A DNA stretch of 42,813 nucleotides from Bacteroides sp. 43_108 (GTDB lineage Bacteria > Bacteroidota > Bacteroidia > Bacteroidales > Bacteroidaceae). The position numbers were made by a program, and so were the translations under genes. Positions 24,491 through 32,980 of this stretch are shown here, piece by piece. The DNA lies in the NCBI GenBank assembly GCA_001915545.1, contig MNQS01000018.1, positions 1 through 42,813 of the forward strand, written 5' to 3'. The first letter of the stretch is position 1. The number at the start of each line of letters is the position of its first letter. The notes below the pieces were generated by a model. The model was not told the DNA's origin, ran no database searches, and saw nothing but the letters and a program-made list of their open reading frames with translations.

Positions 24491-25528
24491 TTATTTATGG
24501 TTCAACTTGTCCTTAATCTCGCTCATGCGCTTGTTCCAGGGGCTTTCACCCGTCGGATTCACACGAAGGTCGGTCATGACACTACGTTTGGGGGAAAGCT
24601 TCTCCAATGCCTTTTCCCCGTTCTCCCGGTCTTTTGCCAGAAGGTTCTCATAGATGGGGCGGGTGGCGGCATCGATACGGCCGTCCTGTTCCGCATCATC
24701 AAGCAGTTTCTTACGCGCGGCAGCGTCATCCGCATCCGCCTTGTCCTGGAACACCTTCAGTTCGCCCTTCAGGCGGGTGACCTCGGCATCAAGGGCCGGG
24801 ACTTTGCCAGCCTCCGTTTCCAGCAGTCCGATTTCACGCAGGAAATCGTCATCCGTCGCACAGTTCTTGAACCGCGGACGTCTCTTGAGTTCGTCTAAAT
24901 TCATGCTATTCTCGTTTTGTGGCTTGTGCAGCCGGTTATTGAATATTTGAAATACTTGTTCGGGGGTACTGTCCTCCGGTACCGGGTCAGCGTCATAAAT
25001 ACCGTCGATAAGCCCCAGCGCCAGCGCCTCGTCGGCACGCAGCCAGTGATCCTTGCCGTCAAAATACATCGCGCGGATTTCCTCCTTGTCCTTGCCCATA
25101 CGGGTGGCATACATCTCGCAAAGGGTATCCTCAAGCGCCTCGATCTCACGGATGCAGTCCTTCATCTCATCCTTGTTGCCGTAACAGCCGCCCTGGACAC
25201 TGTGAAGCATCAGACGGGCATAACGGCTCATCTGCACGGGCTTGCCGCAAAGGGCGATGACGGAGGCCATGCTGGCGGCGATGCCGTCTACGTAGATGGT
25301 AATGTCGGCCTTGCTGTTCTTCAAGGCATTGAAAATGGCGATGCCCGAATAAACCTCGCCGCCGTTGCTGTTGATACGCACGTCCACCTTCCCGGTCAGG
25401 GCTTCCGCTTCCAGAAGTTCACGGGCAATATCACCGCTGCGCACGTTATCATCGTACTCACCGATGTCACCGTAAAGAAGGATGCAACAGGCATCGGTTC
25501 CGGGTATCATATTGAAAAATCTACTCAT
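24491..25528 (-). CDS. Head maturation protease (ClpP/S14) fused to scaffold
   Basis: About 345 aa from the ATG at 25528 (MSRFFNMIPG). The N-terminal 200 residues are ClpP-like: INSNGGEVYSGIAIFNAL, catalytic Ser in DGIAASMASVIA, catalytic His in RLMLHSVQGG, and a late Asp region (DGKDHWLRADEALALGLID). The remainder is a charged coiled coil (about 230-330) typical of an internal scaffold, ending in a basic tail. It processes the scaffold during prohead maturation, like Mu gpI/Z. It is the first gene of the leftward late operon and is divergent from the terminase genes. Confidence 0.92.
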   Translation of the reverse strand: MSRFFNMIPGTDACCILLYGDIGEYDDNVRSGDIARELLEAEALTGKVDVRINSNGGEVYSGIAIFNALKNSKADITIYVDGIAASMASVIALCGKPVQMSRYARLMLHSVQGGCYGNKDEMKDCIREIEALEDTLCEMYATRMGKDKEEIRAMYFDGKDHWLRADEALALGLIDGIYDADPVPEDSTPEQVFQIFNNRLHKPQNENSMNLDELKRRPRFKNCATDDDFLREIGLLETEAGKVPALDAEVTRLKGELKVFQDKADADDAAARKKLLDDAEQDGRIDAATRPIYENLLAKDRENGEKALEKLSPKRSVMTDLRVNPTGESPWNKRMSEIKDKLNHK

Positions 25529-25724
25529 GTCACTATCGTTTTGGCAGGTCCTTCCCTGCAAAGTTTACGGTGCGAAATTAGGGGGATTAAAAGCCTTTTT
25601 CAAACCGCGTTTTCATCATGGAGACTTTAAAGGATTGCCATGACGCTTTAAAATGTCATCATGCGGAGCGCGTTTTTTTTCGCTCCTTTTCCTTATCAAT
25701 TTTGCACGTAAAAAAGGAGGTAAT
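25529..25724 (+). promoter_or_regulatory. Divergent late promoter/activator region
   Basis: A 196-bp gap between the leftward head-protease gene and the rightward terminase genes. Neither direction has a perfect TAnnTTTG box (rightward CAATTTTG is one mismatch off), which suggests activator-dependent promoters as for Mu late genes. Two dyads sit side by side: CATGG-CCATG (25617-25642) around the palindrome CTTTAAAG (25625-25632), and ATGAC-GTCAT (25640-25659) around CTTTAAAAT. TCATCATG is repeated at 25613-25620 and 25656-25663. A strong AAAGGAGG ribosome site (25713-25720) precedes the terminase small-subunit start at 25725. Confidence 0.55.
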
Positions 25725-26171
25725 ATGGCCGAACTTACAAACGAGCAGAAAAAGGCATGGGCGAAAACGCTCTACACCCGCGAAACGCTCACGCAGGCGG
25801 AAATAGCCGAGCGTGTGGGGGTTTCACGGGTGACTGTGAACAACTGGATAGGCAAAGGAAACTGGGAGCAGCTGAAGGCTTCCATAACCATCACACGGGA
25901 GGAGCAGCTGAAGAACCTGTACCGGCAGCTGGCGGAACTCAACAACGCCATCATGGGAAAGCCGGAAGGGGAACGGTTCCCGAACGCCGCGGAAGCGGAC
26001 ACCATTTCCAAACTGTCGAACGCCATCAAGAAACTGGAAACAGAAGTGGGGCTGGCGGACATCATCTCCGTGTTCTCCGACCTGCTCAAATGGGTGCGGA
26101 CCTACGATTCCACGCAGGCGAAGGAGATCACCCCGCTTCTGGACGCGTTTGTCAAATCAAAATTATCCTGA
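25725..26171 (+). CDS. Terminase small subunit (Mu gp27/DUF1804-like)
   Basis: 148 aa from the ATG at 25725, chosen because AAAGGAGG lies 5 nt upstream; the frame is open to 25653 but that part is not used. An N-terminal helix-turn-helix (LTQAEIAERVGVSRVTVNNWI, about 22-42) is followed by helical oligomerisation segments. It recognises phage ends for packaging. First gene of the rightward late operon; the large subunit starts 1 bp after its stop. Confidence 0.85.
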   Translation: MAELTNEQKKAWAKTLYTRETLTQAEIAERVGVSRVTVNNWIGKGNWEQLKASITITREEQLKNLYRQLAELNNAIMGKPEGERFPNAAEADTISKLSNAIKKLETEVGLADIISVFSDLLKWVRTYDSTQAKEITPLLDAFVKSKLS

Positions 26172-26172
26172 C

Positions 26173-27741
26173 ATGGCAAAGAAAAGACTCACACCCCAGG
26201 ACAGGATCGCACTGGACAACTGGAACGAGCTGGTGGCATCCGTGCGCGAACATTCGGACATCAACCCCACGGACACGGAAACGGAAATCAGGCAGAGGCG
26301 GGAAAGACTGGAGAAGAACGACGAGGAGTGGTTCAAATACTACTTCGCCATGTATTGCACCTGCGAGTCCGCCGCCTTCCACAAAAAAGCCACCGGGCGG
26401 CTGATGAGGAACAACCGCTGGTACGAGGTAAGGGCCTGGTCACGCGAGCTGGCGAAATCCGCACGCTCCATGATGGAGATATCCAAACTGGCACTGACAA
26501 AAAAGATACGCAACGTGCTGCTGATCTCCAACTCGGCAGACAATGCGGAAAGGCTACTGCTGCCGTTCATGGCGAACTTCGAGGAGAACCAGCGGATCAT
26601 ACAGGACTACGGACAGCAGAAAAAACCGGGAGCGTGGGAAACCGGGGAGTTCACCTGCATGTCCGGATGCTCCTTCCGCGCCATCGGAGCCGGGCAGTCA
26701 CCGCGCGGTACGCGTAACAAGAACTTCCGGCCGGACTTCATTCTGGTGGACGATATAGACACCGACGAGGAGTGCCGGAATCCGGAACGGATCAAAACCA
26801 AATGGAAATGGCTGGAGGAGGCGCTGATACCGACCATGTCCGTATCGGGAAACTACCGCATCCTGTTCAACGGGAACATCATCGCGCCGGACTGCTGCAT
26901 CAAAAGGGCCATCGAAAAGGCAACCGAACTGAAGGCGAAAGGAATCGGGCACGTGGATATCATCAACATCCGGGGAAAGGACGGGCTGTCCGTATGGCCC
27001 GAAAAGAACTCCGAGGAGGATATAGACCTCTTCCTCTCACTGGTCAGCGCGGCGGCGGCACAGAAAGAGTTCTTCAACAACCCGGTGGTGGACGGCGGCG
27101 TGTTCGCGGAAATCACCTACGGGAAAGTGCCGGCACTTTCCAAGTTCAAGTTCCTGGTGATATACGGGGACCCCGCACCGGGAGAGAACAAGACGAAAAA
27201 AAGTTCCACCAAAACGGTGTGCCTGCTCGGGAAACTCGCGGGAAGGCTTTATCTGATAAAAACGTTCCTGGACAGGGGGCTGAACGCGGAATTTGTAGAG
27301 TGGTACATCAAGCTGCTGGAGTTCGTGGGCGGGAAAACCACCGTATACTGTTACATGGAGAACAACAAATTACAGGATCCTTTTTTCCAGCAGGTATTCC
27401 AGCCCATCGTGCGGCGGATACGCAGGGAAAGGAAAATATCACTGTACATCGCCGGGGACGAGGAGAAGAAGACCGACAAGGCCACACGTATCGAGGCGAA
27501 CCTGGAACCGCTCAACCGGGAGGGGAACCTGGTACTCAACGAGGCCGAAAAGGACAACCCGCACATGAAACGGATGGCGGAACAGTTCAAGCTGTTCAAC
27601 CTGCAACTGACCTATCCGGCAGACGGACCCGACTGCGTGGAGGGGGGAAACAGAATTATAGACCGCAAGGCCAGACAGTCGGAAAAGCCCGTCATTGTCA
27701 CAAGGAAAAGCACGCGGTCACAAAACAAGTACAGAGTGTAA
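26173..27741 (+). CDS. Terminase large subunit (Mu gp28-like)
   Basis: 522 aa from the ATG at 26173. The ATPase half contains the adenine/Walker-A-equivalent region WSRELAKSARSMMEI (about 95) and Walker B FILVDDIDTDEE (about 197), then coupling motif GNYRILFNGNIIA. The C-terminal RNase H-like nuclease half has VIYGDPAPGENK (about 330, first catalytic Asp), VYCYMENNKLQ and later acidic residues. No canonical GKS/T Walker A is seen; the RELAKS segment takes its place, as in Mu-like terminases. It pumps and cuts DNA during headful packaging. Confidence 0.93.
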   Translation: MAKKRLTPQDRIALDNWNELVASVREHSDINPTDTETEIRQRRERLEKNDEEWFKYYFAMYCTCESAAFHKKATGRLMRNNRWYEVRAWSRELAKSARSMMEISKLALTKKIRNVLLISNSADNAERLLLPFMANFEENQRIIQDYGQQKKPGAWETGEFTCMSGCSFRAIGAGQSPRGTRNKNFRPDFILVDDIDTDEECRNPERIKTKWKWLEEALIPTMSVSGNYRILFNGNIIAPDCCIKRAIEKATELKAKGIGHVDIINIRGKDGLSVWPEKNSEEDIDLFLSLVSAAAAQKEFFNNPVVDGGVFAEITYGKVPALSKFKFLVIYGDPAPGENKTKKSSTKTVCLLGKLAGRLYLIKTFLDRGLNAEFVEWYIKLLEFVGGKTTVYCYMENNKLQDPFFQQVFQPIVRRIRRERKISLYIAGDEEKKTDKATRIEANLEPLNREGNLVLNEAEKDNPHMKRMAEQFKLFNLQLTYPADGPDCVEGGNRIIDRKARQSEKPVIVTRKSTRSQNKYRV

Positions 27742-27759
27742 ACTTCAATACCTATCATT

Positions 27760-28185
27760 ATGAGCAAATTTATCGAACTTTCAGACTACGACGCGAGCAT
27801 ACACCGCGAGATTCTGGACGCACTGACAAGGGAGGACGACGCCGTCGTGGAGATATGCGAGGACCGCGCCGTCGCCGAGATGCGCTGCTACCTTTCCAGA
27901 CGTTACGACTGTGACAAAATATTCACGGCAACCGGTGACAAACGCAACCAGCTTGTCCTGATGATGGCCATCGACATAGCCGTGTACCACATCTTCTGCA
28001 TACATAACCCGAGGAACCTGTCACCGCTGCGGAAGGAACGCCACGAAAGGGCGGTCGAATGGCTGAAAGCCGTGGCGGCCGAGGAGATATCGGTGGACGG
28101 CCTGCCCCTGCTGTCCGAAGAGACGAGGGCGGCAAAATCAAATTTCCTTATCAAAAGCAACCGTAAACGTGTAAACCATTGGTAA
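27760..28185 (+). CDS. Mu gp36-like (DUF1320) head-tail connector protein
   Basis: 141 aa. Family features: N-terminal LSDYDASIHREILDAL, then RAVAEMRCYLSRRYDCDKIF and LVLMMAIDIAVYHIFCIHNP, with a conserved helical bundle. Mu gp36-like proteins are thought to form the adaptor beneath the portal. In Mu the gene lies after the capsid gene; here it is between terminase and portal. Confidence 0.8.
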   Translation: MSKFIELSDYDASIHREILDALTREDDAVVEICEDRAVAEMRCYLSRRYDCDKIFTATGDKRNQLVLMMAIDIAVYHIFCIHNPRNLSPLRKERHERAVEWLKAVAAEEISVDGLPLLSEETRAAKSNFLIKSNRKRVNHW

Positions 28186-28186
28186 T

Positions 28187-29575
28187 ATGAACAAAAGAAA
28201 GAAAGGGGCCGGAAAGATAACCCAAAGCGGGAACCTGCCGAGGCCCGGGCAGAAAGGACCCGCAACCATCATACTGACACAGCCCAGAAGGTTCGGTATA
28301 GACATAGCGGACTACATGCTCGCGGTAAGGGCTTTCGAGAATGTGGACTACTCCAGACGCTTCAGGCTGTACGACCTGTTCAGCGACATACTCATGGACA
28401 CGCACCTGACAAGTGTCATAGAGAAACGGAAGAATGCCGCACTGGCATCTTCCATAGAATTCCGCAGGAACGGGAAGCCGGACGAGAAGGTGAACAAGCA
28501 GATCAGGTCCCCATGGTTCCGGAAGTTCATAGGGGACATCCTGGACGCCAAATTCTGGGGGTTCTCACTCGTGCAGTTCTACCGCAAGGGGGAATGGGTG
28601 AACTACGACCTGATACCGCGCAAACACGTCGATCCCGTGCGCAGGCTCATACTGCGGCACCAGACGGACACCACCGGGACGTCCTGGGACGAGTACCCCG
28701 ACCTGTTGTTCATCGGTTCACCCGACGATCCCGGACTGCTGGTGAAAGCAGCCATCTGGGTGATATACAAACGTAACGACGTGGCGGACTGGGCACAGTT
28801 CGCGGAAGTGTTCGGAGCGCCCATCAGGGAGTACACGTATCCCACGGATGACGACGAGGCACGGCAGAGGGCGCTGGACGACGCGGACAGCACCGGAAGC
28901 CTGTCGGTTTTCGTGCACGCGGAGGATACGGTGCTCAAGCTCGTGGAAGCCGCGAACAAGACAGGGAGCGCGGACCTCTACGACAAGCTCTGCGAGCGCT
29001 GCAACAACGAAATCTCAAAGCTGTTCCTCGGAAACACGCTCACCACCGAAGCCTCCGACAAGGGCACACAGGCACTGGGAACCGTACACAAGGACGTGGA
29101 GGAGAAAGTGACGCTCTCCGACAGGCAGGACATCCTCGACGTGCTCAACTATGACATGGCCGACATATTCGCAATGCTCGGAATAGACACCACAGGCGGG
29201 GAGTTCTGCTATCCGGAAAAGAAGCTTATCGAACCGGAGAAAAAGATGTCCATCCTCACACAGCTGCGTACGAACTTCAACCTGCCGGTAGGTGACGACT
29301 ACCTCTACGAGGAATTCGGGATCGAGAAACCGGCAAACTATGACGAGCTGAAGAAACGCCAGGAGGAGAAAGCGGCGGAAATCGAGGCAGCGAAGGCCCG
29401 AGAGACCGAAAAGGCGGAAGAGGATGAACCGGATCCGGAAGAAGAACCGGAACTGGAAAAGCACGGTAAAGGAACACCCAAAGAAAAGAAAAATGCCCTT
29501 AAAAACGCATACAACTGGCTGAAACGTTTTTTCGGGAAAGCCCCGGGGAGAGACGGGGCAGCTTTAGAATGGTGA
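28187..29575 (+). CDS. Portal protein (Mu gp29/DUF935-like)
   Basis: 462 aa. Typical DUF935 segments: YDLFSDILMDTHLTSVIEKR (about 67-86), FWGFSLVQFYRKGEW, WAQFAEVFGAPIREYTYP (about 205), RCNNEISKLFLGNTLTTEAS (about 280). The last 80 residues are highly charged (Glu/Lys repeats) and then basic. It forms the dodecameric ring through which DNA enters. Its stop overlaps the ATG of the next gene (ATGGTGA). Confidence 0.93.
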   Translation: MNKRKKGAGKITQSGNLPRPGQKGPATIILTQPRRFGIDIADYMLAVRAFENVDYSRRFRLYDLFSDILMDTHLTSVIEKRKNAALASSIEFRRNGKPDEKVNKQIRSPWFRKFIGDILDAKFWGFSLVQFYRKGEWVNYDLIPRKHVDPVRRLILRHQTDTTGTSWDEYPDLLFIGSPDDPGLLVKAAIWVIYKRNDVADWAQFAEVFGAPIREYTYPTDDDEARQRALDDADSTGSLSVFVHAEDTVLKLVEAANKTGSADLYDKLCERCNNEISKLFLGNTLTTEASDKGTQALGTVHKDVEEKVTLSDRQDILDVLNYDMADIFAMLGIDTTGGEFCYPEKKLIEPEKKMSILTQLRTNFNLPVGDDYLYEEFGIEKPANYDELKKRQEEKAAEIEAAKARETEKAEEDEPDPEEEPELEKHGKGTPKEKKNALKNAYNWLKRFFGKAPGRDGAALEW

Positions 29576-31008
29576 TAAACGACCTCTACAGAATGGAGGA
29601 CAAACAGGTGGAAACTTTATTCTCGTTCGATGAAGAGGTACTGAAGAAAGCCCTGAAGAACATATACAGCAAAGATTTCCATCCCATGACCGACATCGAG
29701 GAGAACCTGTTCGAGGCCACGTGGAAAACGATGAACAAAGCCACCGACAAGGGGTTTGGGACACGGAAAACCGATGATCCGGATTATGACTTCTACCGTG
29801 AAATCCGAATGAACAACGCCGTGTTCGCAGCTTTCAAGGTACACAGGGCACAGAACGACATGGCAGCGCTGCTGCTGGACAAAAACGGAAGTTTAAAGCC
29901 GTTTGAACAGTGGGTGAAGGAAGCCATGCCCATAGCCGACCACCAGATGATCCATTGGCTGCGTACAGAATACGACACGGCCGTCATACGGGCACACCAG
30001 GCCGCGGACTGGAGACAGTTCGAAAGGGAAAAGGATGTATTGCCGAACCTCAAATGGATGCCGTCCACAAGTGTGACGCCGGGAGCCGACCACCAGATTT
30101 TCTGGGGGACCATACGTCCGATAGATGATCCGTTCTGGAACGAGCACAGGCCCGGAGACAGATGGAACTGCAAGTGCACGCTCTCATCAACGGATGAAGC
30201 GCCGACAGCGGTACCGGACGAAAACGGGCAGAACAAGGCACATGACGGTCTGGAAAACAATCCGGGAAAAGACGGCAAACTGTTTTCAGACAAACACCCC
30301 TACATTACTGAAGCGCATCCGGGAGCAAAAAAAGCCGTGGACGCACTGACCAGGCGCATCAACGAAATGATAGCCGAAATGCCGGACAACCTGACGCTGG
30401 AGGAAAAAACCGACATCGCCCGCAACAATCTCAAGATAGAAAAGGCACTCGGCGTTACCAAAGGCAAGCCGATGACATACGAACAGGCGAACAAGGGAAA
30501 GGAGAACCCGAAATTCGGAAAAGAGGAAGGATACCGCGTGAATTGCCAGACCTGCACCGTGACACACATGCTCAGAAGGTTGGGGTTTGACATCGAGGCA
30601 AAACCCAACATCAGACAAAGCGCATACAATGAAATGGCAAAACAAGGTATCACATGGGAAGAACGTTTCCTGAACCGGGACGGAACAAAGCCGGATTATG
30701 ACTATACCTATAAATGGCAGGTCAGAAAGGGATATCAAGTAATGAATGCAAACCGGCTGAAGGAATACTTCAGGGAAAAATTCAGAGAGGATGGAATATA
30801 CGAGATATATTGTGCCTGGAAAGGCGGCTCCGCACACGTGTTCTGCGCAGAGGTGACTGAAGGAAAGACAAGGTTCTTCGACCCGCAAACCGGAAAGGAT
30901 GATGCAAGCAATTACATACAGAGCATGAAAGCGGGCCGTGTGGGAGTGATAAGAATAGACAACAAACTGGTAAATCCCAAAATCATGGGACTATTCATCA
31001 CCAAATAA
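29569..31008 (+). CDS. Mu F-like head protein fused to a papain-fold (Tox-PL-like) toxin domain
   Basis: 479 aa. Residues 1-210 are a Mu gpF/SPP1 gp7-like head morphogenesis domain ending in the usual HRPGDRWNCKCTL motif (Cys cluster). After a linker, residues about 310-479 form a second domain with the layout of papain-fold polymorphic toxins (Tox-PL, often glutamine deamidases): Cys326 and Cys329 in NCQTC, His423 in GSAHVF, Asp438 in FFDPQTG. These are the expected Cys-His-Asp set in order and spacing. MuF proteins with C-terminal toxin domains are a described family of temperate-phage polymorphic toxins; this domain could be injected or act on competing cells (inference). A small antisense gene overlapping its 3' end is a likely immunity gene. 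Confidence 0.85.
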   Translation: MVINDLYRMEDKQVETLFSFDEEVLKKALKNIYSKDFHPMTDIEENLFEATWKTMNKATDKGFGTRKTDDPDYDFYREIRMNNAVFAAFKVHRAQNDMAALLLDKNGSLKPFEQWVKEAMPIADHQMIHWLRTEYDTAVIRAHQAADWRQFEREKDVLPNLKWMPSTSVTPGADHQIFWGTIRPIDDPFWNEHRPGDRWNCKCTLSSTDEAPTAVPDENGQNKAHDGLENNPGKDGKLFSDKHPYITEAHPGAKKAVDALTRRINEMIAEMPDNLTLEEKTDIARNNLKIEKALGVTKGKPMTYEQANKGKENPKFGKEEGYRVNCQTCTVTHMLRRLGFDIEAKPNIRQSAYNEMAKQGITWEERFLNRDGTKPDYDYTYKWQVRKGYQVMNANRLKEYFREKFREDGIYEIYCAWKGGSAHVFCAEVTEGKTRFFDPQTGKDDASNYIQSMKAGRVGVIRIDNKLVNPKIMGLFITK

Positions 31009-31224
31009 ACGGGAAGAAAGTGCCAGCCCCTCCTCACCGTCCACCAGACGGCAGGACTGGCCGTCGAACAGAATAAAGGCGGGAAGACCGACAGGCAACT
31101 CAAAACCATCCCCGTCAACACAGCCCACGGAATAGATGCTTCCTTCAGGGGAACTGGCTGATAAGACAACGGAGTTGTAACCGCTACTGTTTGCTAATTC
31201 CGACACTTGTTTAGGTATTTCCAT
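30991..31224 (-). CDS. Candidate immunity protein for the MuF toxin domain
   Basis: 77 aa from the ATG at 31224 (MEIPKQVSEL); the frame is open to 31290 but the predicted transcription start is near 31252. Small, acidic, single-domain (VYSVG-like strand SIYSVGCVDGDGF, GLPAFILFDG, GEEGLALSSR). It lies tail-to-tail with the toxin fusion, overlapping its last 18 bp, and is the only leftward gene inside the rightward head operon. A perfect Bacteroides -7 box lies 34 bp upstream, so it can be expressed in the lysogen while the late operon is silent, as immunity needs. No family is certain. Confidence 0.6.
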   Translation of the reverse strand: MEIPKQVSELANSSGYNSVVLSASSPEGSIYSVGCVDGDGFELPVGLPAFILFDGQSCRLVDGEEGLALSSRLFGDE

Positions 31225-31257
31225 AACGCAAAAAGGCACATAAAAAACGCCTTGCTG

Positions 31258-31265
31258 CAAAAGTA
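31258..31265 (-). promoter_or_regulatory. Promoter of the candidate immunity gene
   Basis: Minus-strand TACTTTTG is an exact TAnnTTTG -7 box in AT-rich surroundings (31255-31285). No clear -33 TTTG is present. The predicted start at about 31252 leaves a short leader before the ATG at 31224. Confidence 0.55.
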
Positions 31266-31292
31266 TAAAATTATTTTTTAATTCAGTCATTC

Positions 31293-31925
31293 ATGGACAT
31301 AAAAGAATATTCAAAACTGATAAAAGCCAAACGGAAAGAACTGGATGGGCTAATGAAACGGAAAATGCCGGTTATCGCTGGACGAATGGCAAAAGACCAT
31401 TTCCAGGACAACTTCCGCCGGGAAGGTTTCGTAAACGGAGGATTACACCCGTGGCCGAAAGCGAAAAGGCTGTCCTCGGGACGGACCGATGCGGCAGGGA
31501 GCTACGGGACGCTGCTCTCCGGAAGGAACCATCTCTTCAGCTCCGTCAAATACATGCCGGGAGAATACCGAGTGAGGGTGGCAAACGAACTCGTCTATGC
31601 GCCGGTCAATAACTGGGGAGGAGAAGTTCATCCGACTGTTACGCCCCAAATGCGGCGTTTTGCATGGGCGAAGTATTACCAGGCTTCAGGCAAGGCTAAA
31701 AAAGCCGCCACGGGCAAAAGAAAAGGCAAAAAGAAGGGTTCTGCCGCAAACAATGAACCGCAGGAAAATCAGGAAGCGCTGAAATGGAAAAGGCTGGCGC
31801 TGACCAAAAAGAAAAAGCTCCGGATAAAAATACCGCAACGCCAGTTTATCGGGGAAAGCCGGGAACTGTCCGAAAAGATAGACCGTAAAATGGAGAATGA
31901 AATCAGAAATATTTTAAACTTATAA
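31293..31925 (+). CDS. Mu G-like virion morphogenesis/tail completion protein
   Basis: 210 aa, strongly basic. The N terminus (MKRKMPVIAGRMAKDHFQDNF) and central part (GTLLSGRNHLFSSVKY, VANELVYAPVNNWGG) match the Mu gpG/P2 gpS-like virion morphogenesis family. A Lys-rich insert (about 125-155, GKRKGKKKGS) is followed by PQRQFIGES, the usual family ending. It follows the F-like gene as in Mu and probably joins head and tail. Its start is 2 bp beyond the open frame of the antisense immunity candidate. Confidence 0.85.
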   Translation: MDIKEYSKLIKAKRKELDGLMKRKMPVIAGRMAKDHFQDNFRREGFVNGGLHPWPKAKRLSSGRTDAAGSYGTLLSGRNHLFSSVKYMPGEYRVRVANELVYAPVNNWGGEVHPTVTPQMRRFAWAKYYQASGKAKKAATGKRKGKKKGSAANNEPQENQEALKWKRLALTKKKKLRIKIPQRQFIGESRELSEKIDRKMENEIRNILNL

Positions 31926-31929
31926 CAAC

Positions 31930-32376
31930 ATGGAAGAAATTTTTATCGCGATCATGGAACGCATCGCCGAAAAGATGCCTGAACTGTCATACATTGACGA
32001 GGACTACGGACAGCTTGAAGCCGGGGCGGAGGAGGACCACTATCCGGTAACCTTCCCCTGCGTGCTTGTCGGGAACGCCGAATCGGACTGGAATGACCTC
32101 GGTTACGGGGTACAGAAAAGCGAGTCACTCATCACCATACGACTGGCCATTGACTGCTACGATGACACCCACTACACCTCCGGAACCTATGACAAGGTAA
32201 GGGAACGGCAGCTGAAGGCCAAAGAGCTGTACAAAGCCTTGCAGGAGTTCCAGTGCACGGAAGAGACCAGCCCGCTGGTCAGGGTAAAGAGCCGGGACTA
32301 TTCGCTGCCGGGAAACATCAAGGTGTACGAGACGGTTTATTCTTTCACGCTGCATGACGAGTCGGCCATGCAGTAA
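31930..32376 (+). CDS. Tail terminator-like protein
   Basis: 148 aa, acidic alpha/beta protein (FPCVLVGNAESDWNDLG, LITIRLAIDCYD, NIKVYETVYSFTLHDE). The pattern and the position after the G-like gene fit Mu gp37/lambda gpU-like tail-terminator proteins. It is the last gene of the rightward late operon and ends 9 bp from a convergent gene. Confidence 0.6.
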   Translation: MEEIFIAIMERIAEKMPELSYIDEDYGQLEAGAEEDHYPVTFPCVLVGNAESDWNDLGYGVQKSESLITIRLAIDCYDDTHYTSGTYDKVRERQLKAKELYKALQEFQCTEETSPLVRVKSRDYSLPGNIKVYETVYSFTLHDESAMQ

Positions 32377-32385
32377 GGGGAAGGT

Positions 32386-32655
32386 TCATTCCCCCGTGAA
32401 CAGGGAAAGCTGGACGGCTGTCAGGCGGGGTTTCTTAACCTTTGGGACGGGCTTCACCTCCAAGTCCTTCAGCTCCCGGCACTTGCACCGGATAATGGAC
32501 ATGATCCGCTCCTCGGAAATGAAAAACTCCTGGCGGGACAACACTTTCAGGGCATCATCAAAACGCAGGCGCTGCACCTCCGTCCAGTAATAGTAACGGC
32601 GGCACAGGGCTTCATCACGGAGTTCTATCAGTTTTTTGTCTCGTCCTTTAGCCAT
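32386..32655 (-). CDS. Small basic protein ending in a sliding-clamp-type motif
   Basis: 89 aa from the ATG at 32655 (MAKGRDKKLIEL); helical and basic with YYYWTEVQRLRFDDALKVLS in the centre. The C terminus contains QLSLF five residues from the last amino acids, identical to the bacterial beta-sliding-clamp binding consensus QL[SD]LF. The gene lies beyond the early-operon terminator, with its own -7 box at 32674-32681, and is convergent with the late operon. A role in replication or repair of transposing phage DNA is inferred from the motif only. Confidence 0.7.
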   Translation of the reverse strand: MAKGRDKKLIELRDEALCRRYYYWTEVQRLRFDDALKVLSRQEFFISEERIMSIIRCKCRELKDLEVKPVPKVKKPRLTAVQLSLFTGE

Positions 32656-32673
32656 AAGTTCAGGTATATGCTG

Positions 32674-32681
32674 CAAAATTA
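32674..32681 (-). promoter_or_regulatory. Promoter of the 89-aa clamp-motif gene
   Basis: Minus-strand TAATTTTG matches TAnnTTTG exactly, 19 bp upstream of the ATG at 32655. No good -33 box is seen (the upstream sequence is CCCCGG-rich). Placed after a strong terminator, so the gene needs its own promoter. Confidence 0.5.
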
Positions 32682-32709
32682 GGCATTTAACCGGGGATGT
32701 TAATAAAAA

Positions 32710-32740
32710 AACGCCGCATCGTGTATGAATGCGGCGTTTT
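32710..32740. terminator. Bidirectional terminator at the early/late boundary
   Basis: Perfect 11-bp arms AAACGCCGCAT and ATGCGGCGTTT with a 9-nt loop, flanked by A-run and T-run on opposite sides. It can end the leftward early operon and the rightward late transcript. Confidence 0.85.
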
Positions 32741-32762
32741 TCTGTTTAGAGTGTGAACAAAA

Positions 32763-32978
32763 TCACATGGTCATCAGTTCGGTGTCATCCTCACCCGGAA
32801 CAAACGGCTCGATGCGGGTGATCACCTTGCTCTGTACCTTCACCCGCCCGCTGCCATTACAGACCGGACATTTTGCGGATAAAGGAGCTCCTCCCTGGTC
32901 CAGGTAAAAGATACGTCCCTTGCCTTCACAACGCTTGCAGGCCATGACGTGCGGCGCGATGTTCTTCGTCTTCTCCAT
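32763..32978 (-). CDS. Small zinc-finger protein (DnaJ-type CxxCxGxG)
   Basis: 71 aa with two paired Cys motifs, CKRCEGKGR and CPVCNGSGR (about 14-44), as in the zinc domain of DnaJ. Probably a small zinc protein acting on nucleic acid or protein; no catalytic residues. Last gene of the early operon. A second gene of the same type is at 36278. Confidence 0.75.
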   Translation of the reverse strand: MEKTKNIAPHVMACKRCEGKGRIFYLDQGGAPLSAKCPVCNGSGRVKVQSKVITRIEPFVPGEDDTELMTM

Positions 32979-32980
32979 GA

